DNA of 64,000 bases, taken from NCBI GenBank assembly GCA_038748065.1, contig JBCDJG010000002.1, positions 1 to 64,000 on the forward strand. Reading direction: 5' to 3'. Both the position numbers and the translations under genes were made by a program. Under the pieces are notes generated by a model that did no database searches, was not told where the DNA came from, and was given only the letters and a program-made list of their open reading frames with translations. Shown here in pieces: positions 7,450 through 16,855 of this stretch; position 1 is the stretch's first letter; each line of letters opens with the position of its first letter. Source of the DNA: JBCDJG01 sp038748065. Lineage in GTDB: Bacteria > Pseudomonadota > Gammaproteobacteria > Pseudomonadales > Halieaceae.

Positions 7450-9690
7450 ATGGTTCGAATCACACCAAGCAAACTGATCGGTTTCCTCTCCATCATAACC
7501 GCCCTGGTCGCCTACTCGACCAATAGTCTGTCGCTGATATTTAGCTACTCACCTTGCGCAAACACGAACTTTGTACTGCTTGATTCCCAGGCGGATGTGG
7601 ACCAGTTCCCTGTCACCTATGGGGGTAGCTGCGACACGATTGACGGATCTCTGCGAATTTCGGGCGCGGACATCACAAACCTCGATGGGCTGCAGCAAAT
7701 CCACGTTGTGCAGGGCTCACTGACTATTGAATCCAATACCGTGCTTACCAAAATTAATGGTCTCGCCCAGTTGGAAGCAGTGGGTGATGATCTGGTTATT
7801 AGTCAAAATCCTGAATTGAGCACCCTTGCTCCTCTGGATGGACTGCAACTTGTTGACGATATGTTTTCGATACTAGACAACCCGTCGTTGGCAAGCCTCC
7901 CAGACTTCACCGCTCTTGAGTCGGTTCGGGTAATGCAAATTCAGGGAAATCAGATGCTGCAGGAGGTGAGCGGTTTCCCGGCGCTGCAGAATATCGATTT
8001 TCTTAACATTAGTTCTAACGATTCATTGCTATTGGTCGCAGGTTTCCCATTAGTCGAGAGGATACGCACTTCTTTAGTGATTTCTGACATGGCTAAGGGA
8101 GGCGCGATTACAGGCTTCCCGCTACTTGAGCGGGTGGGACAATTGGCCTTGCGTGACGGTGGCGTGGAGCAGGTCACAGCGTTCGGCAAACTCAAGATCA
8201 TTACGGGAAATTTTGTATTAGTGGATACGGACAGGCTGCGTAACCTTGGGGGATTTGGCGCTCTGAAACAGGTTCAAGGCTCAGTGCTGATGTTTGACAA
8301 CAAGAGGCTCCGGAATCTCGCGCCATTAGACGGGCTTAAGGAGATTCGCGGAGACGTATTTCTGAGCTTCAATCGCAAGCTGTTCTCACTCAAGGGTTTG
8401 AGGAAGCTCAGGCGTGTTGATGGGCACATCAATATCACTAGCCACGACAGGCTAGATAATGTTGATCATCTTCTGGGTGTAAGTCAGATGGACTCGCTCA
8501 GCCTCACCAGCAATTCAGCACTACTCGATCTCGACGGACTCAAGAGTCTTAATTGGATCGATGACTCGCTTGGTATCAGGTCTAATAACAACCTGGCTCG
8601 CTGCGAAGGACTGGCGCCAGTCTTGGGCGCCCCGTCAGGGCTGTTTGATCGCGTCGGCGAGACGGTAGACATCAGCAACAATGCAGAAGGTTGTGATTCG
8701 GTGGCGGAGATTCTCAGTTCGGTGTCTGGCCCGGGCATGCCTGGTGTTTCTAACGCCAGCCCAAGAAGCAGCGAAGTGACGCTGGAATTTAGCCCCGCGA
8801 CGACAACTGACAGCTTGTTTCCAATAGAAGGTTACGAAGCTACCTGTCTGGCTTCAGACGGTATAACGAAGACGGAAGGAGTCCAGAAAGCTATTCCTGA
8901 CCAATCTGAACTCGAGACTTCCCTGGTCGTTGCTGGTGTCTCTGGCCTGGACACTGAAGACATCTCTGTAGGCGTATTTATTTCGCATCCTCAACGTCAG
9001 GATATCGAAGTGTACCTGCGCTCACCAGCAGGTACGGAGGTCGCACTATGGGAGATGGATAACGTCCCCACGTCCAATTTGAATGCGACGTTCCCGGTTC
9101 CCGTTGCCCCCAGCGAGCCGCTGTCCGCCTTCGGGAGTGAGAATTTTAACGGGTCGTGGACGCTTGAGGTGAGCGATGACGCTCTCGGCGATGTCGGCAC
9201 GCTGGATAGCTGGTTCATCCGCTTCCAGGAGCGGATAACGCAGCGGGGCGAATCCTCCCCTCTCACGGTTAGTAACATGCGGGATGACGTAGAGTATTCC
9301 TGCGTCGTCCGTGCGGTAACCGGCCTCGGCCTGGGCCCGGCGTCAGCGCCGATACTCGTCACCCCGATGCCAACACCGCCGGCTGCACCCACACTTACAT
9401 CGATAGATTCTGTCGACGGCGGCCTGATCGTCTCCTTCACGCCGGGCGATCAAGGTGGCAGCCCGATAGACAGCTACACCGTGACCTGCGGTGATCAGTC
9501 TGCCACCGGCAGTGGCTCACCCATACAGGTGAGTAACCTGGAAAACGGCACGGAGTACGCCTGCTCAGTTGTTGCCAGCAGTGACCAGGGCGATAGCCCA
9601 GCGTCAGCATCTGTTCAGGCGACAGCGGGTGAGCAGATATTCCCATCGAATGTCCTCAAGATCATCCGGGCGGTCGAGGGCGATAAGTAG
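7450..9690 (+). CDS. Exported receptor-L-repeat protein with P domain and fibronectin III domains
   Basis: A 746-residue protein with an N-terminal hydrophobic segment (about 8-32) that looks like a signal peptide or anchor. Residues 56-420 are irregular leucine-rich units of the receptor L-domain kind (repeating LDGLQ, L-x-I-x-x-N). From 430 a fibronectin III domain begins, but after strand C' (EGYEATC, 460-466) a proprotein-convertase P domain intervenes (about 480-595; DIEVYLRSPAGT, NGSWTLEVSD, GTLDSWFIRF). The fibronectin fold then resumes with SSPLTVSNM and YSCVVRAVTG. A second, uninterrupted fibronectin III domain covers 643-727. It probably works at the cell surface or in secreted form in adhesion or binding. 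AAGGAG lies 13 bp before ATG. Confidence 0.75.
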   Translation: MVRITPSKLIGFLSIITALVAYSTNSLSLIFSYSPCANTNFVLLDSQADVDQFPVTYGGSCDTIDGSLRISGADITNLDGLQQIHVVQGSLTIESNTVLTKINGLAQLEAVGDDLVISQNPELSTLAPLDGLQLVDDMFSILDNPSLASLPDFTALESVRVMQIQGNQMLQEVSGFPALQNIDFLNISSNDSLLLVAGFPLVERIRTSLVISDMAKGGAITGFPLLERVGQLALRDGGVEQVTAFGKLKIITGNFVLVDTDRLRNLGGFGALKQVQGSVLMFDNKRLRNLAPLDGLKEIRGDVFLSFNRKLFSLKGLRKLRRVDGHINITSHDRLDNVDHLLGVSQMDSLSLTSNSALLDLDGLKSLNWIDDSLGIRSNNNLARCEGLAPVLGAPSGLFDRVGETVDISNNAEGCDSVAEILSSVSGPGMPGVSNASPRSSEVTLEFSPATTTDSLFPIEGYEATCLASDGITKTEGVQKAIPDQSELETSLVVAGVSGLDTEDISVGVFISHPQRQDIEVYLRSPAGTEVALWEMDNVPTSNLNATFPVPVAPSEPLSAFGSENFNGSWTLEVSDDALGDVGTLDSWFIRFQERITQRGESSPLTVSNMRDDVEYSCVVRAVTGLGLGPASAPILVTPMPTPPAAPTLTSIDSVDGGLIVSFTPGDQGGSPIDSYTVTCGDQSATGSGSPIQVSNLENGTEYACSVVASSDQGDSPASASVQATAGEQIFPSNVLKIIRAVEGDK

Positions 9691-9840
9691 GCAGAAACGT
9701 CCGATGAGTCTCAAGACTTGATCCGCGCCGGCTGACAGCGCCCCGTTTGGGGCCTGCAGTTGGCATTGAAGGCAAGCCGCTCTACAATCTCAACGGTAAG
9801 ATTGTTGTACTGCTTCGCCTACCATAACAATAGGATCTTG

Positions 9841-12800
9841 ATGAAACTCCTTCTACGATTGTTAATCGGCATTCCGCTGAGTGTGGTGCTGCTGTTGGTC
9901 ATTGTCATCGTGGTGGCCTTACAGACTGATATGGTCTCGGACGATGAATTCGACTTCCTCGTCGACCTTGGCGCTCGGGAAGGCCCGGGTGCGGTGATCT
10001 CACTTATCCGGATGGAGCTTTATGGGGTGAGCCCCGAAGACGGGGCGGACCCGTCTTACGGGCGCGAGCTTGTAGCGGGCCGGGGTCACGCGCCCTGGGT
10101 GATGCGCGGCAACCTCGATGGCCGGCCTCGTATGCTGATGCTGGCACTCGCGCCGGAGCTTTGGGCGGCCTACGACCTGCAAACGCTCACGCCCTACCAG
10201 GTCTGGGAGGGCGAGGTCTTATTTGAGGGCGCGGTCTACGACTACCGGCACGGCCCGCAGCCGGCCAGCAGCGGGCAGTATCTCCTGCGCAACGAGGCAG
10301 GGGTGAGCTGGTTTCTGGCAGGTGAAGCGGGGGACGAAGCGGCGACCCTGAGCTATCTTGGCCACGAGTACGGCGAGGGCAAAGCCTCGGTGGCGCTGCA
10401 CTACGCCTTAAGCACCGAGACTGCTCGCCTTGAGTTGCGCGAGTGGCCGGATGTGCTTGAGGTCGATGGCCAACGCATGCTGGTACGCCGCTTTGAAAGT
10501 CTCTCGCCAGACAGTTCCCTGCAGGCAGGCTTTGTGGCCGCCGATGGCAGTCGGCAGCTCGCCGTAGACACGCTGCAGCAGCCGCTGCTGGAGCCCAGTC
10601 CCATCGAGCTTTTTCAGGGCCCCAGCCGTGGGCGAAGCGCAGAAGAGGGTGAACTGGCCGTGGGCGAGCAGGTCGTTGCCAATAACCAGTGCTTGAGCTG
10701 TCATGCGGAAAATCATCGCGTGGCAGGCCCCGCCTGGGCCCAGGTAGCTGGTAAATTCCGCGGCAAGGTGCAGGACGAAGTGATAGACGCGCTGGCCTAC
10801 AAGGTGCGGGCTGGCGGCGCCGGCGTTTGGGGCAAGGTGCCCATGCCACCGCATCCGCAGCTTAGTGACGCAGACGCCCGGGCGGCGGTTGTCTACATCC
10901 TCTCGGTCGAGAAAAGCGAGGCCAACATCAATCGCCCCCTGGACGCGGACGGCGAAGCCTACGCTGCAACTGAAGAGTACGATATCCTGCCGCGGCTCGG
11001 CAGCGTTCATCCCGCATTTGCGCTGGATGATCTGGCTCCCGAGGGCTTTGAGCCCAAAGTCGGCGGCATGGCCTTCCGTTCGGATGGCAAGCTGGTGCTG
11101 AGCAGCTGGGATCGCGACGGCGCGGTGTTCCTGCTGGACCTCGATGCGCCCGAGGCGAACCGCGTGAAACGGATTGCCGAGGGCTTGCACGAGCCGCTAG
11201 GGCTGACGGTTGTGGACGACCGGATCTTCGTGCTGCAGAAACAGGAACTCACTGAGCTGATCGATCTGGACGGTGACGAGGTGATCGATCGCTACCGTAC
11301 TGTTAGTGATGACTGGCCTGCCAACAGCAACTTCCACTCCTTTGCCTTTGGTCTCGTCCACCAGGACGAGCACTTTTACCTCCTCACGTCGATCTGTGTG
11401 CTTCCGGGAGGCGCGAGCTGCCCGGAGCAGCTGCCCATCCAGGGCAAGCTATTGAAGGTTAGTGCCGAGGGCAAGGCCAGCGTTCATGCCTCGGGCTTTC
11501 GCACGCCCAACGGCATTACGGCCGCGCCGGGCGGAGGCGTTTACGTCACAGATAACGAGGGCGATTGGCTACCGTCAAGCAAGCTGGTGCGGGTGCGTGC
11601 TGGCGATTTCTACGGCTCCCGGGCGGTACCTGGCCCGGGAATCATGACCCTCGAGGAAGTGCCGCCGGCGGTGTGGCTGCCACAGAGCGAGGTCGGCAAC
11701 TCGCCCACGCAGCCCTTGTTGCTGGAGGAGGGCCCCTACGCAGGTCAGTTGATTCACGGTGATGTGTATAACGGTGGCGTCAAGCGCGTATTCCTGGAGA
11801 CGGTCGCGGGCCGGGAACAGGGAGCGGCTTTCCACTTCAGCGGCGGCTTCAAGGGCTCGGTCAATCGTCTTGCGCGCGGTCCAGACGGCGCAATTTATGT
11901 CGGCGAAATCGGTAACCCGCCTAACTGGGGTGAGCTTGGTAAGGATTGGTATGGCCTGGAACGCTTGCGTTGGCGGGGTAACGAGGCCTTTGAGATTCTG
12001 GCCATGCGCGCTACCCCCACCGGCTTTGAGCTCGAGCTGACTCAGCCACTGGCGGAGGGGACCATACTCAGGCCATCGGATTTTCAGCTGCGCCAGTGGT
12101 TTTACTTTCCGAATGAGCAATATGGCGGCCCGAAATACGACGAGGAGCTGCTGCAGCCCCACACGGTGGCGCTGTCGGCGGATCGGAAGATCATTAGCCT
12201 GAGTGTCGGTGGCGTGAAAGCGGGTAGGGTAGTTTACCTGCGGCTCGATGATCGTCTGCGTTCCGTCACTGGCAATACGCTGTGGACCGCAGAGGCCTGG
12301 TACACGATGAATGCAATACCCGGGGGGCAGTCCATGACCGATGCAGGCCCGGCCGACGATGGCTGGCGCGATCTGTTTGACGGCGAAACGCTGACAGGCT
12401 GGCGCAACTACGGTGGTGACGAAGCTGATGTGCGCAAGTGGGTGGCACGAGACGGTGAGTTGGTGCTTGAGCAGGGTGGGTTCGGTGCCTGGAACATGAT
12501 CAAGGGCGCCGTATTCGGCGGCGGCAGTGCCGACCTGATCTACTATCCAGAGACCTTCCGGGATTTTGAGCTCAGCCTTGAGTGGAAGATTGCGGAGGGG
12601 GGTAACAGTGGGATTTTCTACCTCGTGAGAGATGAGGAAGAGAACATGCCCTGGTTGACCGGCATCGAGATGCAAGTGCTGGATAACGACGGCCACAAAG
12701 ATGGCCAGATCGAAACGCACCGCGCCGGTGATCTTTACGATCTTATCGCCGCGCAGCCCGAAACCGTGCGCCCCGTTGGCGAATGGAACGAGGTGCTCAT

Positions 12801-13077
12801 CCGCATAAAGGACAACCAGATCGAGCATTGGCTCAATGGAAAGAAGGTGGTCTCTGTCGAGCGCGCGTCAGAGGAGTGGAATGCGCTGGTGGCCGCCAGC
12901 AAGTTCGCTGATATGCCGGGCTTTGGTAAATCGTCAGAGGGCTACATTGTGCTGCAGGATCACGGTGATCCGGTGTGGTATCGAAACATTCGTATCAGGC
13001 GACTTTTTGAACGGCCTGCAAATGCTGAAGAAAACGGGGCCGCCCTGGCGGGCAGCCCTGCAGATCAGAAGTTGTAG
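9841..13077 (+). CDS. Cytochrome c / beta-propeller / 3-keto-disaccharide-hydrolase-like fusion
   Basis: A 1,078-residue protein from the ATG at 9841, which AGGA precedes by 5 bp; an upstream TTG would add 27 residues before the membrane segment. Order: N-terminal transmembrane or signal segment (3-25); a region of unknown fold; a mono-haem cytochrome c domain with CLSCH (284-288) and a likely axial methionine in KVPMPPHP; a beta-propeller like those of PQQ sugar dehydrogenases or NHL proteins (about 380-700); and a C-terminal DUF1080 domain, the 3-keto-disaccharide-hydrolase/LamG-like sandwich (about 840-1060, with LFDGETLTGW and NSGIFYL). It is probably periplasmic and oxidises or cleaves a sugar-like substrate, with electrons leaving through the haem. 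Its end overlaps the convergent TonB receptor by 13 bp. Confidence 0.8.
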   Translation: MKLLLRLLIGIPLSVVLLLVIVIVVALQTDMVSDDEFDFLVDLGAREGPGAVISLIRMELYGVSPEDGADPSYGRELVAGRGHAPWVMRGNLDGRPRMLMLALAPELWAAYDLQTLTPYQVWEGEVLFEGAVYDYRHGPQPASSGQYLLRNEAGVSWFLAGEAGDEAATLSYLGHEYGEGKASVALHYALSTETARLELREWPDVLEVDGQRMLVRRFESLSPDSSLQAGFVAADGSRQLAVDTLQQPLLEPSPIELFQGPSRGRSAEEGELAVGEQVVANNQCLSCHAENHRVAGPAWAQVAGKFRGKVQDEVIDALAYKVRAGGAGVWGKVPMPPHPQLSDADARAAVVYILSVEKSEANINRPLDADGEAYAATEEYDILPRLGSVHPAFALDDLAPEGFEPKVGGMAFRSDGKLVLSSWDRDGAVFLLDLDAPEANRVKRIAEGLHEPLGLTVVDDRIFVLQKQELTELIDLDGDEVIDRYRTVSDDWPANSNFHSFAFGLVHQDEHFYLLTSICVLPGGASCPEQLPIQGKLLKVSAEGKASVHASGFRTPNGITAAPGGGVYVTDNEGDWLPSSKLVRVRAGDFYGSRAVPGPGIMTLEEVPPAVWLPQSEVGNSPTQPLLLEEGPYAGQLIHGDVYNGGVKRVFLETVAGREQGAAFHFSGGFKGSVNRLARGPDGAIYVGEIGNPPNWGELGKDWYGLERLRWRGNEAFEILAMRATPTGFELELTQPLAEGTILRPSDFQLRQWFYFPNEQYGGPKYDEELLQPHTVALSADRKIISLSVGGVKAGRVVYLRLDDRLRSVTGNTLWTAEAWYTMNAIPGGQSMTDAGPADDGWRDLFDGETLTGWRNYGGDEADVRKWVARDGELVLEQGGFGAWNMIKGAVFGGGSADLIYYPETFRDFELSLEWKIAEGGNSGIFYLVRDEEENMPWLTGIEMQVLDNDGHKDGQIETHRAGDLYDLIAAQPETVRPVGEWNEVLIRIKDNQIEHWLNGKKVVSVERASEEWNALVAASKFADMPGFGKSSEGYIVLQDHGDPVWYRNIRIRRLFERPANAEENGAALAGSPADQKL

Positions 13078-15488
13078 TTGGTGCGCAGGTACCAGGCACC
13101 GCCGTCATAGCCCGCGGCGGTGCGGCGCGGGTACTCCAGGCCAACGCTGAGGCGGTTGGCGAAACGCGGGTCTGTTACCTTGTCCGGGTACTCGTCGAAG
13201 ACGTTGGTACCGCCCAGGGCAATGCTCCAGTTGTCGGTCACATCCCAGCCCAGTTCCAGGTCGACCAGAACCACCGGGTCGACTTCCTGGCTGCGGCTAC
13301 CGAAGTCACCGTCGATCGTGCCTCGCTCGTCAAAGTGCTCGCCAAAGTAGTTGGCGCGCAGCTGGAACCACCAGTTCTGCGCGAAGGCGGTGTTGGCGGA
13401 GAATACGAAGGTGTCTTCCGGGTAGTTGTTCTCGATATCCTCGACGAGAGAATCGCTAACCGGCTGCGAACCGTTAACCAGTGCCTGGTCCGTCACCTCG
13501 ATCTCATTGTGGTTGTAGGCCAACGAGAAGGTCGTGTTGGCGCTGTTACCCCAGTCCCAGTAGGACGTCAGCACAAGATCGATACCCTTGTGCTCCACAT
13601 CCATCGCGTTGGTGAAGAATGAAATCACCTGGCCGCTATCCGTCTCGATGTCGCCGGTCCGGTAGATGCGATCGTCGACCTCGATCAGGTAGAAGTCCAC
13701 CGTGAGCGTTGTAGCTGCACCAAAGTCGCTGGTGAAGCCAAAGCTGTAGTTGATTGAGGTCTCTTCGGTCAGTTCAGTACCGCCCACGGAGCGGGCAATC
13801 TCAGAGGTGGATCGCACCTGGCCCTGTTCAACCTGCTCGCCGGTAGCCCCATCAAAGGTGGTGATGATGGCCACGAGGTTGGACTGGCCCGGGGTGGGCG
13901 CGTGGAAGCCCGTCGATACCGAACCGCGAATGGCAAAGGCGTCATTGAAGCGGTAGCGCGTCGCCAGCTTGCCGTTGGTGGTATCGCCGAAGTCTGAGAA
14001 GTCCTCGTAGCGAACGGCGTACTGCATCAGCCAGTTGTCAGTAATGTCGTGCTCAAGGTCTGCGTACACGGCCCAGTTATCGCGGTCAAACTCACCGGCG
14101 TCTTCGGGGCTGGGGCTGGAGAAACCTGAGGTGGACGTGCCGGCGCCGAAGAAGCTGGCAGGCTCACCCAATACGGATGTCCAGGTCTCTTCGCGCCACT
14201 CCGCGCCGAAGGCGAGGTTCAGGTTGTCGCCAATGGGCAGCGAGAAGTCGGCGTTGAAGTTGAGCTCATCCTGCTCGTAGGCACCCACGTCGAAATCCTG
14301 CTGGGCGGGCTCACCGTCGGGTCCGAGGCCCAGGTCGGGGTTCAGGCCGTTATTCAGGAAGTAGTCGATCTCGTTGTAGCCATAGCTGACGCTGAAGTCA
14401 TAGAACATGCCGCCGGAGAAGGTGCCCCGGACGCCGGCAAACAGGCTGTAGTCCTGCTGGTCGCCATCGAGGTAGCCGGTGTAGCCCACCTCGGTCAGCC
14501 GGCCGTCATAGCCAAAGTTATCGATCAGGTTCTGAATCGACGGATGAGGCGAGGAGCCCAGGGAGTCGACCGCTGGCGGACGATAGAAGAAGCGATAGCG
14601 TCCCTCGGTCTCCGCGTAGTTACCGAAGGCGTAGAGCTCGGTGGTATCGTTCAGGTCGTAGCCGGCATTGAAGAAGGTCCTGAAGCCACTCAGTTCGGGC
14701 CTGCCCCAGGTCTGCGTTAGCGGGCGGTCACTGAAGGGCGTATCCGCGCCGACGCCCTGCACGCCCTCGTTGATGAGAGCCCGCGCGTCCGGGCGTAGAA
14801 TGGAGCGGTCGAAGGCTTCGTTATCAATCCACTCACCGGTCAGGTTCAGGAAGCCATTGCCGCCAAGGCTCAGGCCGATGTTGCCGGCAACCTTGACGGT
14901 CTGTTCGCCCTCAAACTGCTCCCCGTACTGGACCTGCATGGTGCCGCCTTCGTCGTCCTCCTTCATGATGAAGTTGATCACGCCGGCGATCGCATCTGAG
15001 CCATACTGCGATGAGGCACCATCGCGCAGAACCTCTACCGAGCGCAGCCCCAGCGACGGGATCATCCCGATATCCACCGCGTGCGCGCCGTTACCTGCCG
15101 CCGGTGCAAAGGTCGTGACCAGGGCCGAGCGATGCCGGCGCTTGCCGTTGACGAGCACGAGCGCCTGGTCGGGCGAAGTGCCGCGCAGGGAGGTCGGCCG
15201 GATAAAGGCGCTGCCGTCCCCTGTGTAGGGCGTTGCGGTGAAAGACGGCACGAGCATGCGCAGGCTTTCAGTGATATCCGCAGCATTACCTTCGCCAGCA
15301 AGATCCTCGGCGCTCAGCACATCGACGGGTACGGGTGAATCCGAGACCGATCGTGCTTTCAGGCTACGTGAACCGGTCACGACAACTTCTTCCAGGGCGG
15401 TGTCTTGTGCAGAGACAGGTGCCGTGAGCGTGAGAGTGCTGATAGCTGATGCAACAGCGAGATACAGTGGTGCGTGTTTGACGCGCAT
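13065..15488 (-). CDS. TonB-dependent receptor
   Basis: An 807-residue outer-membrane receptor. It begins with a signal peptide (hydrophobic 8-22, cleavage after VSA-Q) and a TonB box-like LEEVVVTG. The plug domain follows (LVLVNGKRRHRS, VEVLRDGASSQYGSDAIAGV), then a long beta-barrel ending YLRTNYNF with C-terminal Phe. I chose the ATG at 15488 because GGAGG stands just upstream and the signal peptide starts there; the frame extends 49 codons further without signal character. It is divergent from the Rossmann-fold gene at 15677. The asparagine-rich plug and SLRG motif resemble receptors for sugars or other organic ligands more than classic siderophore receptors, but the ligand is unknown. Confidence 0.93.
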   Translation of the reverse strand: MRVKHAPLYLAVASAISTLTLTAPVSAQDTALEEVVVTGSRSLKARSVSDSPVPVDVLSAEDLAGEGNAADITESLRMLVPSFTATPYTGDGSAFIRPTSLRGTSPDQALVLVNGKRRHRSALVTTFAPAAGNGAHAVDIGMIPSLGLRSVEVLRDGASSQYGSDAIAGVINFIMKEDDEGGTMQVQYGEQFEGEQTVKVAGNIGLSLGGNGFLNLTGEWIDNEAFDRSILRPDARALINEGVQGVGADTPFSDRPLTQTWGRPELSGFRTFFNAGYDLNDTTELYAFGNYAETEGRYRFFYRPPAVDSLGSSPHPSIQNLIDNFGYDGRLTEVGYTGYLDGDQQDYSLFAGVRGTFSGGMFYDFSVSYGYNEIDYFLNNGLNPDLGLGPDGEPAQQDFDVGAYEQDELNFNADFSLPIGDNLNLAFGAEWREETWTSVLGEPASFFGAGTSTSGFSSPSPEDAGEFDRDNWAVYADLEHDITDNWLMQYAVRYEDFSDFGDTTNGKLATRYRFNDAFAIRGSVSTGFHAPTPGQSNLVAIITTFDGATGEQVEQGQVRSTSEIARSVGGTELTEETSINYSFGFTSDFGAATTLTVDFYLIEVDDRIYRTGDIETDSGQVISFFTNAMDVEHKGIDLVLTSYWDWGNSANTTFSLAYNHNEIEVTDQALVNGSQPVSDSLVEDIENNYPEDTFVFSANTAFAQNWWFQLRANYFGEHFDERGTIDGDFGSRSQEVDPVVLVDLELGWDVTDNWSIALGGTNVFDEYPDKVTDPRFANRLSVGLEYPRRTAAGYDGGAWYLRTNYNF

Positions 15489-15676
15489 GTGGTGCCTCCG
15501 AAACTTCTTATTTATTGATATATGTTCGAGTTTCAGCGCAGCGACTGGCGGAATTCCATCCGCTGCGCCATCTTCACAGTAACACTTCTGAAACATAGTG
15601 CTTCCCCTGGCGCAAAAAGTGTGAATATTTAACATTTTGAGGGATCGGTGCCTGCAGCACCCAAAAAGGAGGTTTG

Positions 15677-16837
15677 ATGTCTACGCGTAAGCGACACAAG
15701 GCGGTGATATTCGGTGCCTCAGGCCGTGTCGGGCTCGGTCTGGCCTACAGACTTATGACGCAGGGTATCGATGTCGTGGCTGTCGATATTGTCGAGCCAT
15801 GCCTGCTGCAACAGCAATTTAATCGCGTCCAGATCGACGCTCGCATAGAGTCGGATCGAGCAGGGCGGGTGCTTGCCGTCTTCGGCGGCTTTGATGTGAT
15901 GAACGAAACGCGCGTAGCAGAACTGCTAACCGCTGAACGTGCGGATGTTGTGGTGAATTATGCGATTCCCTTTACCTGGGATGCGACCAAGCAGCTCAGT
16001 AACTATGCACGAATCAGCCGAGCCGGGCTGGGTGCTTTTGCCGCGATACAGGCGCTTGCGCCGCTGACTATAGCCCGGGCTATCGCAAACAGTGGTTGTG
16101 ACTCCCTGTTCCTGGTTGGGAATCTGCCCGACATCACGATCCCTGTCATCCACGGCTGCGCCAGCACCTTGGGTCTGGCCCTGCCCGTGTGCGGTGCCGG
16201 CAACGTCGGCCTGATAGAGGCAGCGATCAGGCGGGAGCTTGGCGCGCGGCGCGGCATGAATGCGGCTGACCTCGAGATCTCGCTTGTGGCGCATCACATT
16301 CATTGGGTTGCACCGCGCGAGCCCGGCTACCGCAATGATGCGCCTTTCTTGTTGAAGGTTACGGAAAGCGGGTCCGACATATCTTCTGAACTGGGGGATC
16401 TGCGGGCGCTGATGAATACGTCGATCGTTCAGGGCTATGAACCCGGCGCCGGCTTTTCCAGCACCACGGCATTGCTAGCCGCAGAGGCGATTGTGGCTCT
16501 GCTTGGCAGCGAGCGCCGGCGCTTGCACCTGCCAGCACCCCTGGGGCTACCTGGCGGCTACCCGGTAATCGTCAGTGAGGGCAAAGTGGAATTAGACTTG
16601 CCCTCTGAGTGGTCTGATGAGGGCGTAGTCACTGCCATGCAGCAAGCACAAGGCCTTGATGGCGTGTCTGAGATTGCAGCGGATGGCGCGATTCACTTCG
16701 ATCCCGACTCCGTGGAAATTCTACGCGAGGAAATGGACTTTGACTTACCGATCAGCGTCACCCCGGGCGATTTATGTGAGGTCGCTACTGCGCAGATCGC
16801 CGCGGCGAAGTTTCTCGTGGACGCCGCGAGAACCTGA
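15677..16837 (+). CDS. Rossmann-fold NAD(P)-binding protein of unknown function
   Basis: A 386-residue protein that opens with a beta-strand and GASGRVG, an NAD(P)-binding glycine motif, followed by an acidic residue at the end of the second strand (VVAVDIVEP) that suggests NAD preference. The body (NYAIPFTWDATKQL, LVGNLPDITIPVIHG, CGAGNVGLIE, VAHHIHWVAP) has some flavour of lactate/malate-dehydrogenase-like or saccharopine-dehydrogenase-like proteins, but I do not recognise a named family. A strong AAGGAGG (15666-15672) favours the ATG at 15677 over the TTG just before it. It is divergent from a TonB receptor and convergent with the SDR operon; no LacI-type operator was found in its promoter. 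Confidence 0.6.
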   Translation: MSTRKRHKAVIFGASGRVGLGLAYRLMTQGIDVVAVDIVEPCLLQQQFNRVQIDARIESDRAGRVLAVFGGFDVMNETRVAELLTAERADVVVNYAIPFTWDATKQLSNYARISRAGLGAFAAIQALAPLTIARAIANSGCDSLFLVGNLPDITIPVIHGCASTLGLALPVCGAGNVGLIEAAIRRELGARRGMNAADLEISLVAHHIHWVAPREPGYRNDAPFLLKVTESGSDISSELGDLRALMNTSIVQGYEPGAGFSSTTALLAAEAIVALLGSERRRLHLPAPLGLPGGYPVIVSEGKVELDLPSEWSDEGVVTAMQQAQGLDGVSEIAADGAIHFDPDSVEILREEMDFDLPISVTPGDLCEVATAQIAAAKFLVDAART

Positions 16838-16855
16838 TGCCCGCTTTCTGCGCTG

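Noticed and set aside
7448..7463. Possible further LacI-type operator around GGTTCGAATCAC at the start of the L-repeat gene
   Set aside because: Only the central TTCGAAT is shared with the 27154 palindrome; the flanks do not match and it overlaps the start codon of an unrelated gene.
9740..9753. Hairpin GCCCC/GGGGC after the L-repeat gene as a terminator
   Set aside because: The stem is 5 bp with no following T run; it could act only with Rho, which cannot be seen.
11575..12828. Long open frame (about 417 codons) antisense to the cytochrome/DUF1080 fusion gene
   Set aside because: It lies wholly within a gene with clear domains, has no family motifs and no ribosome site; high GC makes such shadows common.
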